Assembly: GCF_016904885.1 (NCBI RefSeq) | Contig: NZ_JADWYI010000001.1 | Span: 1,736,001-1,800,000, forward strand | Reading direction: 5' to 3' | Length of the DNA stretch: 64,000 nucleotides | Source: Archangium primigenium | GTDB lineage: Bacteria > Myxococcota > Myxococcia > Myxococcales > Myxococcaceae | The notes under the pieces: generated by a model | Databases searched by the model: none | The model's input: the letters and a program-made list of their open reading frames with translations, nothing else | Told to the model about the DNA's origin: nothing | Translations under genes and position numbers: made by a program | Shown: positions 39,210 through 47,582 of the stretch, in pieces | Position numbering within the stretch: the first letter of the stretch is position 1 | Layout of the letters: every line of letters starts with the position of its first letter

Positions 39210-40321
39210 CGCTGGGATTCGGGCAGGCTCAGCAGGCGCGCCCAACTCGTGGCGAAGCCTCCCGCGTAGCCGTCCCAGTCCTTGCCCACCGCCTCGCACA
39301 GGTCCCGCCGCGTGGCGAGGCCCGACTGGTGGCGGTTGAGGGCCTCGGCGAAGGGATCGTAGTACGCGATGGACGACGGGCTCGCCGCATCGAGTCCCTT
39401 GCGCGGGAAGCCCGAGAGGGCCGCGCAGCGCTCACGCATCTGCGCGTAGGTCTCGTTCTCCGGCGTGGAGATGAAGAGGAAGCGCGTCTGCGAGCGCGGC
39501 AGGTTCCACGCACCGCTGGCGGTGTTGAGCCAGCGCGTGGCCTCGTGGCCGCCACCGAACCAGCTCGCCGTCTCCGCGCTGCCCGCGCCGCAGTCGGACG
39601 CGCCGTAGCGCACCGGGCGGGCGCCATGGTCGAGCGTGATGACGAGCAGGGCGCTCGCCGGCTGGGTGAAGGGCCAGCCCTGGCTGGGGGTGCTGCCGTC
39701 GGCGGGTTGAACCAGGGCCTGGCTCAACCGGCCGCCAAGCTGCCCCAGGGCCTGCGTGCTGCACACCGCGGGGATGGTGGCGCCGTTGGCGTTGGCGGCC
39801 TTCTCCAAGGCGAGCTGAATCTCGGGGCTGGACAGCTCCTTGCCCGGCGCGGCCCAGTACAGCCGGGGCTCGTAGAGCGAGCCGATGGCCGTCATGCGCA
39901 CGTCGAAGCCCTTGGCCGCGAGCTGCTGGGTCATGCGCTGGACAAGAGAGGCGTACGTGTCCGCCATGTTGGCCGTGCCCCGATCGACGCGCACGAGCCA
40001 GAGCACGTTCGTGCCGCGATCTCCGTTCTGGCCACTGCCCGGGAAGGTCGAGGACGGAGGTGGACCCGCGTCCGGCATCCCGCCGTCGTTGCCGCCACCA
40101 CCGCCCCCTCCTCCTCCATCGCCACCGCCGCCGTTCCAGCCGCCATCCCAGGAGAGGCCGCCATCGGGCAGCGGAATGGGAATGCCGCCGCCGCCGCCAT
40201 CCATCGAGGGCGTGGGCGTCGAGGCATCATCGCCGCCTCCGTCCTTCACCATGTCGGGCGGCTCGATGATGCAACCCGTGACGACCGTACTCGCGACGAT
40301 GATCCAGCTCAGAGCGCGCAC
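39206..40321 (-). CDS. Gly-rich lipoprotein with vWA-like domain, operon member
   Basis: A 371-residue lipoprotein with a GTG start and lipobox VVTGCI. A disordered linker very rich in Gly and Asp (with runs of up to nine Gly) covers residues about 25-95. The remaining domain begins TNVLWLVRVDRGTANMADTYASLVQRM and looks like a von Willebrand A-type or caspase-like alpha/beta fold, resembling surface lipoproteins of myxobacteria. It starts 11 bases after the FliF/FliG-like gene. A possible role is a peptidoglycan or outer-membrane anchor of the complex. Confidence 0.7.
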   Translation of the reverse strand: MRALSWIIVASTVVTGCIIEPPDMVKDGGGDDASTPTPSMDGGGGGIPIPLPDGGLSWDGGWNGGGGDGGGGGGGGGNDGGMPDAGPPPSSTFPGSGQNGDRGTNVLWLVRVDRGTANMADTYASLVQRMTQQLAAKGFDVRMTAIGSLYEPRLYWAAPGKELSSPEIQLALEKAANANGATIPAVCSTQALGQLGGRLSQALVQPADGSTPSQGWPFTQPASALLVITLDHGARPVRYGASDCGAGSAETASWFGGGHEATRWLNTASGAWNLPRSQTRFLFISTPENETYAQMRERCAALSGFPRKGLDAASPSSIAYYDPFAEALNRHQSGLATRRDLCEAVGKDWDGYAGGFATSWARLLSLPESQR

Positions 40322-40332
40322 GCGGCTCCCCC

Positions 40333-42045
40333 TCAGTTGGTACGCCCGGCGCGCGTACCGTTTGGACTCAAGCTCAATCCTCGGCGGAGCATCTCATCCT
40401 TCACGCAGGTAAGCAGCTCCCTTCGCGCGCCAGTGAACTCCTCTGGACGTCCACCACCCCGCATTCCCAGTTCTTCCCGGAGCTCGCGCTGGAGGGACGT
40501 GGGGCACGCGGCCAACAGTTGCTCGCGCAAGGAGCCCTCGGCGCCGTTCAAGTAGTGAACGATTTGAGCGGACGGCAGCCGCAGCATCGCCGCGCCCAGC
40601 ACCTCCACGGGGGTGCCCAGCAGCGCCGACTCCGTCAGCAGGGACGAGGCCAGACGCTCCGAGCCCTCCTGCCGCAGCCGCTCGAGGAGCCGGTCCTGAT
40701 CCGCCATGGACAGGGTATCGAGCACCTCGCCCAGCACGCGCTCGAGCTGGGACTGGCCGCCGGTGGTCTCGGCCAGTTGGGTGCGCAGCTCGTCGGCCAC
40801 CGCCTGGGCGTAGCGGATGCTCACCTCGGGCTGACGCGCCAGGCCGAGCGCCAGCTCGCGGCGCTGCGCGGACGTGAACGTCTGGATGGCCACCGCGCGC
40901 AGGCCAGCCGGGGCGAAGCGCAGCGCCACCTCGCGCGAGCCCGAGGACAGCGCCTGGCACGCGGCGGCGAAGCGCTCGGGCCGCACGGCCTCGAGGAAGG
41001 CGAAGGCCTGCTCCACGGAGCTGTCCGCCTGGGCGAGCCGCGCGGCGATGGCCCGGCCCTCCAGGTCGTACAGCGCCGCGGCGCGCGCGCCCGCGTCCAC
41101 GGCGGGCACCCGGCCCAGCTCGGCGGCCAGGCCCGTCAGGGACGCGGTGAGGGCGGGGTCTCCGCGCAGGTCCTCCAGGAGGAACTCGCCCATCTCCCGG
41201 GTCCACAGGGCCACCTGCCGGGACTCTCCCCGGGCCAGGGCCTCGCGCACCACGCCGTTGCGCACCGAGCGCTCCTCGCGCAGGGTCCGCTCCAGGCGCC
41301 GCGCCCGCACGGCCGGGTAGTCCGGCGCGGGGGTGGGGGGCAGGGGCGCGGGCTCCAGGGCGGGCAGGGGCTCGGGGGCGTACTCCAGGCCCGGCGGAGG
41401 CGAGGCCGCGCGGCGCGTGGCCACCACCAGCAGCACGCCCAGCACCAGCACCGTCAGCGCGAGCAGCGCCGCCACCGCGAGCAGCGGCGCGGCCTCCAGC
41501 AGCCGCTCCTCGGCGCGCTCGCGCACGGACGGCACGGGCCTGGCCTCGGACTCGGGTGAGCCCGGGAGCGGCGGCGTGGCGGTGGGGGGGGACGGCTTGG
41601 GCTCGCGCGGCTGGGCCTCCAGGTGCGGGGCGTTGCGCGGCGGGAAGGCCACCGTCTCCACCTCCACGCCGGGCTGCGGCCCCACCGTCTTGAGCCGCTG
41701 CGCCACCAGGTCCTTGAGGCGGGTGCGGAAGGGCCCGGGCAACTGGCTGTCCACCAGCACGCGCGCGGACACCGAGCGCACGGTGGGCAGGGCCGCGCCG
41801 CCCGAGAGTGTCTCGAAGCCCGGGGGCGCGCCGGCGAGGGCCTCGTCCTCCACCCGGGCCTCCACGGCCACGAGCACGCACTGCTCGGGACAGAGCGTGC
41901 GCAACAGGTCGGAGACCTCGGCGCGCGCGCGCTCCTCGGCTTCGGCGCGCAGACGGCCCTGGGGCGTGGTGGCCGCGGCGCGCGCGGCGCCCGCTCCCAG
42001 CAGGGTGCAGAGAAGGAGGAGGAGATGTCGTGACTGGCGATTCAT
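40333..42045 (-). CDS. FliF-C/FliG chimera: rotor-like protein of a non-flagellar MotAB system
   Basis: A 570-residue protein. A signal peptide (1-23) leads a periplasmic domain (about 30-136) like the last extracellular domain of FliF (VRSVSARVLVDSQLPGPFRTRLKDLVAQRLKTVG). A membrane helix at about 185-209 is followed by a Pro-rich stretch, then by VVREALARGESRQVALWTREMGEF, like the FliF C-terminal peptide that binds FliG. Residues about 290-556 are FliG-like, ending in a FliG_C-type helix bundle (QIVHYLNGAEGSLREQLLAA...LREELGMRGGGRPEEF). At the torque-helix positions Glu524-Glu525 stand where FliG has Asp288-Asp289, and Arg533 where it has Arg297; Ser517 replaces Arg281. The EHPQ motif of FliG is missing. 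It follows motB by 3 bases. Confidence 0.75.
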   Translation of the reverse strand: MNRQSRHLLLLLCTLLGAGAARAAATTPQGRLRAEAEERARAEVSDLLRTLCPEQCVLVAVEARVEDEALAGAPPGFETLSGGAALPTVRSVSARVLVDSQLPGPFRTRLKDLVAQRLKTVGPQPGVEVETVAFPPRNAPHLEAQPREPKPSPPTATPPLPGSPESEARPVPSVRERAEERLLEAAPLLAVAALLALTVLVLGVLLVVATRRAASPPPGLEYAPEPLPALEPAPLPPTPAPDYPAVRARRLERTLREERSVRNGVVREALARGESRQVALWTREMGEFLLEDLRGDPALTASLTGLAAELGRVPAVDAGARAAALYDLEGRAIAARLAQADSSVEQAFAFLEAVRPERFAAACQALSSGSREVALRFAPAGLRAVAIQTFTSAQRRELALGLARQPEVSIRYAQAVADELRTQLAETTGGQSQLERVLGEVLDTLSMADQDRLLERLRQEGSERLASSLLTESALLGTPVEVLGAAMLRLPSAQIVHYLNGAEGSLREQLLAACPTSLQRELREELGMRGGGRPEEFTGARRELLTCVKDEMLRRGLSLSPNGTRAGRTN

Positions 42046-42048
42046 GGA

Positions 42049-42678
42049 CTATTCCACCCGGATGACGACCCGGCGGTTGGCGGCGCGCTGTTCCTCGGGA
42101 GGGCCCTGGACGTCCACGCGGCGGGTATCGGCGAAGCCGCGCACGGACATCCGCTCGCGGCCCACGCCGCTCTGCTCCAGAGCGGCGCGCACGTTGATGG
42201 CGCGCTGGGAGGACAGCTCCCAGTTGGAGGCGAAACGGGAAGTGCGGATGGGCACGTCATCGGTGTAGCCCTCGATGACGAGCCCCCGGCGCGGCAGCGT
42301 CTGCAGCATGCGCGCGATGGGGGTGATGGCCTGGGCGCCCTCGGCGCGGAGGTCCGCCGAGCCGGAGTCGAACAGGAGCGCGTCCTTGAACTCGATGACG
42401 AGCCCGTCCTGCTCCTGGCGCGTGAGCACCTTCTTCTCCAGCCCCTCCTGGGTGATGAAGGTGTCCACCTTCTCCTTGAGCTCCTCGAGCGGCGTGGCCT
42501 CGCCGGTGAGGGAGGCGGCCATGCGCTCGAACTGGGCCGTCTTGGGCGGGGACACGGCGAGCAGCAGCACGAAGAAGCCGATGAGCAGCGTGAGCAGGTC
42601 CGCGTAGCTGATGAGCCACAGCTCGTCGTCCTGACCGCCGCCGTGCAGGAGCGCCTGCAGGTCCGGATCCTCCCTCAC
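42049..42678 (-). CDS. MotB-like stator subunit
   Basis: A 209-residue stator protein. GTG start overlaps the motA stop (GTGA). One membrane helix (WLISYADLLTLLIGFFVLLLA) holds the proton-binding Asp27, the counterpart of MotB Asp32. A plug/linker segment and a C-terminal OmpA-like peptidoglycan-binding domain follow (LLFDSGSADLRAEG...IEGYTDDVPI...NRRVVIRVE). It is shorter than E. coli MotB, mostly in the linker. The OmpA domain separates it from ExbD/AglS-type gliding motor proteins, which lack one. Confidence 0.9.
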   Translation of the reverse strand: MREDPDLQALLHGGGQDDELWLISYADLLTLLIGFFVLLLAVSPPKTAQFERMAASLTGEATPLEELKEKVDTFITQEGLEKKVLTRQEQDGLVIEFKDALLFDSGSADLRAEGAQAITPIARMLQTLPRRGLVIEGYTDDVPIRTSRFASNWELSSQRAINVRAALEQSGVGRERMSVRGFADTRRVDVQGPPEEQRAANRRVVIRVE

Positions 42679-43475
42679 GGCTCGGCCCCGGTGCCGGTGG
42701 CCACCTCGGGCACGGCGCTGGTGGCGCCAGCGGGCGCGGTGGCGGACAGCTCGAAGAGCTTGCGCACGTCGGCGAGCGGCTTGTCCTCGCGCACCAGCAC
42801 GAGCGCGCGGGTGATGAGCCGGGCCTCCTCCACCGCCACCGTCATGTGCGAGTGGATGACGCGGCCGAGCGGCTGGTAGACGGCGTTGGCGAGGATGAGG
42901 CCGTAGAGCGTACAGAGCAGCGCGAGCGCCATGGACGGGCCGAGCTGGTCGAAGCGCGACAGGTCCTTGAGCAGCGCGATGAGGCCGAGCACCGTGCCGA
43001 CCAGGCCCGTGGCGGGCGCCACGCGCGAGAGCGTGCCCAGCACGTCCTCGGCGCGCTTCATGCCGCTCACCATGCAGAAGAGCGAGGTGCTGGCGGTGCT
43101 CTCGATGTCCTCGCTGGAGTACTGGCGCACCACGAGCGGCCCGAGCTGGCGCAGCACGTCATGGCGCGCCGCGCTCGCGATCTCCAGGGCGCGGGCGGGG
43201 CGGCGCTGGCGCACCTCGGCGGCGAACTGGGTGAGCGACTCGTAGAGCTCCGCGCGCGAGCGGGCCGCGGAGAAGCGCAGCGCCCGGGCCACCGCCCGCG
43301 CCGCCCCCGCCAGCTCGCTGAACTTGTAGGAGGCCACCGTCATGCACAGCGGCGCGCAGCCGAGCAGCACGAGCGAGGGCACGTGGATGACGCCGCTGAA
43401 GCCACTGGTGTGGCCCTGGGTGAGCGTGTAGGCCAGGGTCAGGGCGAGCCCCAGGAGTCCGACGATGAAGTGCAT
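42675..43475 (-). CDS. MotA-like stator subunit
   Basis: A 266-residue membrane protein with two N-terminal helices (1-22 and about 30-51), a large cytoplasmic loop with many basic residues ending in RPARALE, and two C-terminal helices. The channel prolines are visible in VAPATGLVGTVLGLIALL and GPSMALALLCTLYGLILAN. The loop charges are the surface that touches FliG in flagellar motors. It starts 5 bases after the upstream stop and overlaps motB. Confidence 0.9.
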   Translation of the reverse strand: MHFIVGLLGLALTLAYTLTQGHTSGFSGVIHVPSLVLLGCAPLCMTVASYKFSELAGAARAVARALRFSAARSRAELYESLTQFAAEVRQRRPARALEIASAARHDVLRQLGPLVVRQYSSEDIESTASTSLFCMVSGMKRAEDVLGTLSRVAPATGLVGTVLGLIALLKDLSRFDQLGPSMALALLCTLYGLILANAVYQPLGRVIHSHMTVAVEEARLITRALVLVREDKPLADVRKLFELSATAPAGATSAVPEVATGTGAEP

Positions 43476-43479
43476 GGGG

Positions 43480-44133
43480 CTATTCCTCTCCTGCGGAGGC
43501 GGTGGCGCGGAGGGCCTCGGCCACGCCCGCGTCCTCGGGGTTGATGCTCAGGGCCTTCTCCCAGGCCTGGCGCGCGAGCTTCTGCTGGCCGAGCTTCATG
43601 TACAGCGAGCCCTTCATGGCCAGCAGCCGCGCGTCCTGGGGGTACTCCTTCTCCAGCGACACCAGCTCGATGAGGGCCAGCTCGTAGCGGCGCGCGGCGA
43701 ACATCTCCTTCACCCGCGCCACGCCGCCCAGGTAGCTGCGCGTGCGCGCCGCCTTGTTCGCGTCGATGAGGGGCGCCGCGTCCTTCTCGCCGGCCTTGGC
43801 CTGGGCGCCGACCACGGCCTCCGCCAGCATCTCCTCGTCCGCGGACGTCAGCATCTCCACGGGGCCGCCGGCCACGAGCGGCAGGCGCACCTCGTAGCCG
43901 CCGGTGGCCTCGGGCAGCTCCATCTCCCAGACGCGCCCGTTCTCCGCCATGCGCAGGATGTACTTCTGCGGCGGCGGGAGCGGCGGCTTGGCCTTGCTCG
44001 CCCCGGGCGTGCTGCTGGGCGCGGCCGTGCGCCGCATCTCGTCGGGCACCACCAGCACCTTGGACGTGGCCGTGGTCTCGCACGCGGGCAGCGCCGCGAC
44101 GAGCAACAATCCCCAGAAGCGCGCGCTCACCAT
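43480..44133 (-). CDS. TPR lipoprotein, operon member
   Basis: A 217-residue lipoprotein (lipobox LPACE) with a beta-rich first half (KYILRMAENGRVWEMELPEATGGYEVRLPLVAGG) and a C-terminal pair of TPR-like helices (RYELALIELVSLEKEYPQDARLLAMKGSLYMKLGQQKLARQAWEKALSINPED). TPRs mediate assembly of envelope complexes, and lipoproteins of this sort often stabilise secretins or barrels. The ATG at 44133 overlaps the upstream gene by 7 bases. Confidence 0.75.
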   Translation of the reverse strand: MVSARFWGLLLVAALPACETTATSKVLVVPDEMRRTAAPSSTPGASKAKPPLPPPQKYILRMAENGRVWEMELPEATGGYEVRLPLVAGGPVEMLTSADEEMLAEAVVGAQAKAGEKDAAPLIDANKAARTRSYLGGVARVKEMFAARRYELALIELVSLEKEYPQDARLLAMKGSLYMKLGQQKLARQAWEKALSINPEDAGVAEALRATASAGEE

Positions 44134-45281
44134 GTGAATCCCATTCCCAGCTGCGGGGTCAGCCCGCCGATCGTGTAGGTGCTGTCCGTGCTGCTCGCGA
44201 AGGGCACCAGGATGCCGAGGCTCGCCTGGAGGGAGATCCGGTGCGCCATCACGCACTCGGCCTGGGCGTTGAACAGGGGCGAGTTGCCCTGCACGCCCGT
44301 GAGGAGCATGCCCACCGAGCCGCCGCCAAAGCAGTTGATGCTGTAGACGTTCTCCCGGTTGAGCCGCGAGAGCAGCGTGGCCGAGAGGATGCCGCCCACC
44401 AGGCGCGAGGGGTTGATGATGCCCGCCACCGTGCCGCCCAGCCGCCAGGTGCGCTCCTCGCCGAAGGCCTCGGTGAAGCGGTAGGCCGTGTAGGGCGCCC
44501 AGACGGAGCCCTCGGGGTGGCCCTCGGTGGGGATGATCATCGCGCCCAGGTGCAGCGCGTGGTTGAAGTGGGGCCGCGCGTCGATGCGGTCCTGCAAATC
44601 CTTGAGCCGCGCCTCCCGGCTCTGCACCTTGTCCGCCGAGCGGTAGAGCAGCGCCGTGTGCGGGTGCACCCGGTAGCCCTCGGCGAAGAAGACGGAGGCG
44701 TCCTCGGCGCGCACCAGCTCCACGTCGAAGGCGAGCGCGTTGGGCGCGGTGTGCAGGGTGAGGCTCGCGTTGAGCACCACCTGGGTGTTGTACTTCTTCA
44801 TCAACTGCAGCAGGTCCTCGCGGCGCGAGATGCCCCGGCGCACCACCCACGCCCCGTCCTCCACCTGGGCGTGCGTGGCGTAGCACTCGTAGCAGCGCAC
44901 CACGCGCACGTTGGCCGCGCGGTAGATGGCCGCGATGAGCCGCGCCTCGATGATGCTCGCGAACTCGGGGTTCATGTTGTCCGAGACGCGCACGCGCTCG
45001 AGCAGGATGGGTGAGACGCGGTTGGCGCCCAGCCGCGCGATGTCCGCGGCGAACTCGTCGAGGATCTCCTCCAGCACGTCGTTGGCGTCCACCTCGGCGC
45101 CCGGGCGCACCAGCCGGCCCTCGCGCGTCTCCAGGCGCGTGGGGGACCGGGGCCTGGCGTAGATGCTGGCGCCCGCGGGGACTTCATTGTCCGCGGGCGG
45201 GCTCGCCGCGGGAGGGGATTGGGCCCCCGCGGCCAGGGCCCAGAAGAGCCCGGCGAGGAGGACGACGGCTTCACGGCGCAT
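44127..45281 (-). CDS. FlgO/CsgG-like domain fused to an outer-membrane beta-barrel
   Basis: A 384-residue exported protein with signal peptide. Residues about 65-230 contain an alpha/beta domain (IIEARLIAAIYRAANVRVVRC, NTQVVLNASLTLHTAPNALAFDVELVRAEDASVFFAEG) reminiscent of FlgO and CsgG-like outer-membrane proteins. The C-terminal 140 residues alternate strands (LGGTVAGIINPSRLVGGILSATLLSR ... QLGMGFTW) and end in an aromatic residue, as outer-membrane barrels do. CYECY near residue 120 could form a disulfide. Assignment is by pattern and needs a profile search. The gene overlaps its neighbours on both sides. Confidence 0.6.
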   Translation of the reverse strand: MRREAVVLLAGLFWALAAGAQSPPAASPPADNEVPAGASIYARPRSPTRLETREGRLVRPGAEVDANDVLEEILDEFAADIARLGANRVSPILLERVRVSDNMNPEFASIIEARLIAAIYRAANVRVVRCYECYATHAQVEDGAWVVRRGISRREDLLQLMKKYNTQVVLNASLTLHTAPNALAFDVELVRAEDASVFFAEGYRVHPHTALLYRSADKVQSREARLKDLQDRIDARPHFNHALHLGAMIIPTEGHPEGSVWAPYTAYRFTEAFGEERTWRLGGTVAGIINPSRLVGGILSATLLSRLNRENVYSINCFGGGSVGMLLTGVQGNSPLFNAQAECVMAHRISLQASLGILVPFASSTDSTYTIGGLTPQLGMGFTW

Positions 45282-46977
45282 GCGGAACCTCCGTCTTCGC
45301 GGGCGCGGAGACAGGGGGAGGAGAAGAAGGGCCGCGCGGGAACCACGCGCGCGAGGTGCCATCCGCCAGCGGCAGGGCGAGCAGCGAGTAGGGCTCCGGC
45401 CACGCCACGGAGAAGTCGGGCGGCGGCAGCATGCCCGGGGGCGCGCCCACGGCCACCTGGCCCACCGCCACGAAGGCCCGCGCGCGCTTGCCCTTGGCCG
45501 CCGCCTGGGGCGCGCGATCCTCGAGCGCCGCGAACAGGGGCGGGAAGACCTTGTCATGGCGCGAGTGCACACCCTGGCGCATCGCCTCCAACTGGGTGGC
45601 GAGCACCGGGCGCCAGCGCGCCTCGGTCAGGTCCGCGCTCGTGGTCACCACGGACTGCGCGAGCGCCAGGACGATGCGATCCACCTCGTCCAGATCCTTC
45701 GTCGCGGCGCGGTCCTGCCGGCGCAGGGTGAGCAGTCGCTCGATGGCGCGCGTGAAGCCCGCCGCGTCGCCCGCGGCGAGCGCCACCTCGGCGCGCAGCG
45801 TGTGGCCTCGTGCCCGGCCCGGGGTCCCCGGCTCCTTGAGCAGCCGCTCGGCCACGTCCAGCGCCAGCCGGGTGTTGCCCTGCTCCAGCGCGAGTCCGCC
45901 CAGCGTGGCCAGCCGCCGACCGAGCCCCGCCGCGGGCCCCAGGTCCCGCAGCAGCGCGAGCGACTCGGGCCCCAGGCCGCCGCGCGTCAGCGAGGCCAGG
46001 GCGAGGCCGCGCAGGGCCTCGGCGATGGGGTCCTGCGCGCCCGCGAGCGCGGGGAAGACGGCGGCCCAGCCCTGGGCCAGGGTCTCGCGGTGGCCGAGCG
46101 CCTGGTGGGCCAGGGCCCGTCGGTAGAAGATCTCGCGCCGGGGGGCCACCTCCGCCGGGGGCGTGTCGGCGCCGGGCCAGGCGGCCTCGGACGCCGTGAG
46201 CGCGAGCACGTCCTCCCAGCGGCCCTCCTGGGCCAGCCACGCCGCCGCCTGGACGACGAGCGGCAGGCGGTACGCGGCGAGCGCGGGCTCGCGGGCGAGG
46301 CGCTCGAAGTGCGAGGGCGGCAGCAGGCCGAGCGCCAGCCGCAGCATGTCATCCAAGGGCCGGTCCTCGGGCGCCAGGGCGGCGGGGTCGAACGCGCGCG
46401 CCACCTCCCGGGCCGCGTCCGCCTGGCCGAGCACGAGCAGCCGCGCCGCCTGGTGGTGACTCAGCCGCGCCCACGCCTCGTCCTCCAGGGTCTCCCGGAG
46501 AGCCGTCCGGAGCTGGGGCGAGAGCAGGCTCAACTCGTCGGCGGCGGGCACGGGCTGGCCGCAGGACGAGGGCTTGAGCCGGAACTCCAGCCGCTCGTGG
46601 TTCCAGCGCTCGTCCTCCAGGGGCCAGCGCAGGGCCTGATCCTGGGGCAGGGGGGCGGCGCGCCGGAAGAAGTCCGGGGCCAGCACGTCCCGCCACAGCG
46701 TGGGCGCGCTGGTCGCGGCCGCCCCGAGCCGTCCCCTACGGGCCTGCTCCAGGCGCAGCAGCGTCCGGGGGCCGAACAGCGCCTCGGTGGCGGGCGTGGG
46801 TGCCAGCGGCTCGCAGTTGAGGAAGTGCACCAGGTCGACGTAGAGCCGACGCCGCTCTCCCTGCTCGGCGTCCGCGAGGGGCTCGGCGAGCTGTACCACC
46901 AGGGCGTTCAGGTCCCGTGCCCAGAAGGGGCCGGCGTAGGGGTTGGCGGACAGGAGCCCCGCCAGCAGCGCGCCCAT
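45271..46977 (-). CDS. Helical-repeat (TPR-like) protein, GltC-like by position
   Basis: A 568-residue protein with little or no signal peptide (SANPYAGPFWARDLNALVVQL start after a short hydrophobic stretch). It consists mostly of Ala/Leu-rich helix pairs typical of degenerate TPR/SEL1 repeats (ERLAREPALAAYRLPLVVQAAAWLAQEGRWEDVLAL and similar). The start overlaps the upstream stop as TGATG. Its place after a lipoprotein and a small barrel recalls the gltK-gltB-gltA-gltC group of gliding myxobacteria. Similarity there is positional and compositional only. Confidence 0.65.
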   Translation of the reverse strand: MGALLAGLLSANPYAGPFWARDLNALVVQLAEPLADAEQGERRRLYVDLVHFLNCEPLAPTPATEALFGPRTLLRLEQARRGRLGAAATSAPTLWRDVLAPDFFRRAAPLPQDQALRWPLEDERWNHERLEFRLKPSSCGQPVPAADELSLLSPQLRTALRETLEDEAWARLSHHQAARLLVLGQADAAREVARAFDPAALAPEDRPLDDMLRLALGLLPPSHFERLAREPALAAYRLPLVVQAAAWLAQEGRWEDVLALTASEAAWPGADTPPAEVAPRREIFYRRALAHQALGHRETLAQGWAAVFPALAGAQDPIAEALRGLALASLTRGGLGPESLALLRDLGPAAGLGRRLATLGGLALEQGNTRLALDVAERLLKEPGTPGRARGHTLRAEVALAAGDAAGFTRAIERLLTLRRQDRAATKDLDEVDRIVLALAQSVVTTSADLTEARWRPVLATQLEAMRQGVHSRHDKVFPPLFAALEDRAPQAAAKGKRARAFVAVGQVAVGAPPGMLPPPDFSVAWPEPYSLLALPLADGTSRAWFPRGPSSPPPVSAPAKTEVPHAP

Positions 46978-47582
46978 CACAGCACCACCCCGAGCGTCAG
47001 CGTGGGCAGTACCCCGAGCGACAGCAGGCCCCGGCTGCGCGACTCGAAGCTGAGCACGAGCGGCACGTCGAGCTGGGCATGGAAGCGCGGGCCCATGCGC
47101 ATGAGTACGCCGGGGCCTCCCATGGGCGAGGGGCTCACGCCCCGATCGGTGAAGACGAAGCCCATGTGCCCGGCCAGCTGGAGGTCGAAGTGCACGAGCG
47201 TGCCCTCGCCGACGAGCGCCTTGCCGTAGCCGAGCGTCTGCCGCCACCCGGCGGCGAGCAGGGCCACGGGACGGTGGGCGTCGGGCACCAGGCCCGTGCG
47301 TTCGAACACCTCGGTGCCCGCCGCGCCCAGGCTCGACACGAAGAGGCCGAGCTTGAGCTCCACGCCTCCGGACTCCACCGGGTACCAGCTGGCCGAGGCC
47401 ATCAGGCCCGGGTTGCTGTAGTAGTCGCCGCGGGACAGGTAGCCCAGGCCCGCCGTGGTGAAGACGTGGTGGCGCTTGAGCAGCAGGCGCCGCTCTACTC
47501 GTGCCGGCTCGCCCTCGGTGCCGGGAATCGAGGCCGTGGGGTCCGCGGCCAGCAGGGCGGTGAGCACACCGGCGAACATCAT
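46977..47582 (-). CDS. Small outer-membrane beta-barrel, operon member
   Basis: A 201-residue protein with a short signal (MMFAGVLTALLAADP). Alternating strands follow (HHVFTTAGLGYLSRGDYYSNPGL, ELKLGLFVSSLGAAG, HFDLQLAGHMGFVFTDRG) to the end LLSLGVLPTLTLGVVL. Size and strand number fit an 8-strand barrel, as for GltA/GltB-type proteins. The start overlaps the stop of the upstream lipoprotein gene as ATGA. Confidence 0.7.
   Translation of the reverse strand: MMFAGVLTALLAADPTASIPGTEGEPARVERRLLLKRHHVFTTAGLGYLSRGDYYSNPGLMASASWYPVESGGVELKLGLFVSSLGAAGTEVFERTGLVPDAHRPVALLAAGWRQTLGYGKALVGEGTLVHFDLQLAGHMGFVFTDRGVSPSPMGGPGVLMRMGPRFHAQLDVPLVLSFESRSRGLLSLGVLPTLTLGVVL

Noticed and set aside
42049-43475. 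Reading the motor pair as the gliding AglR/AglS (ExbB/ExbD) type.
   Set aside because: The second protein carries a full OmpA-like peptidoglycan-binding domain and the first has the MotA loop and helix layout, so MotA/MotB fits better.
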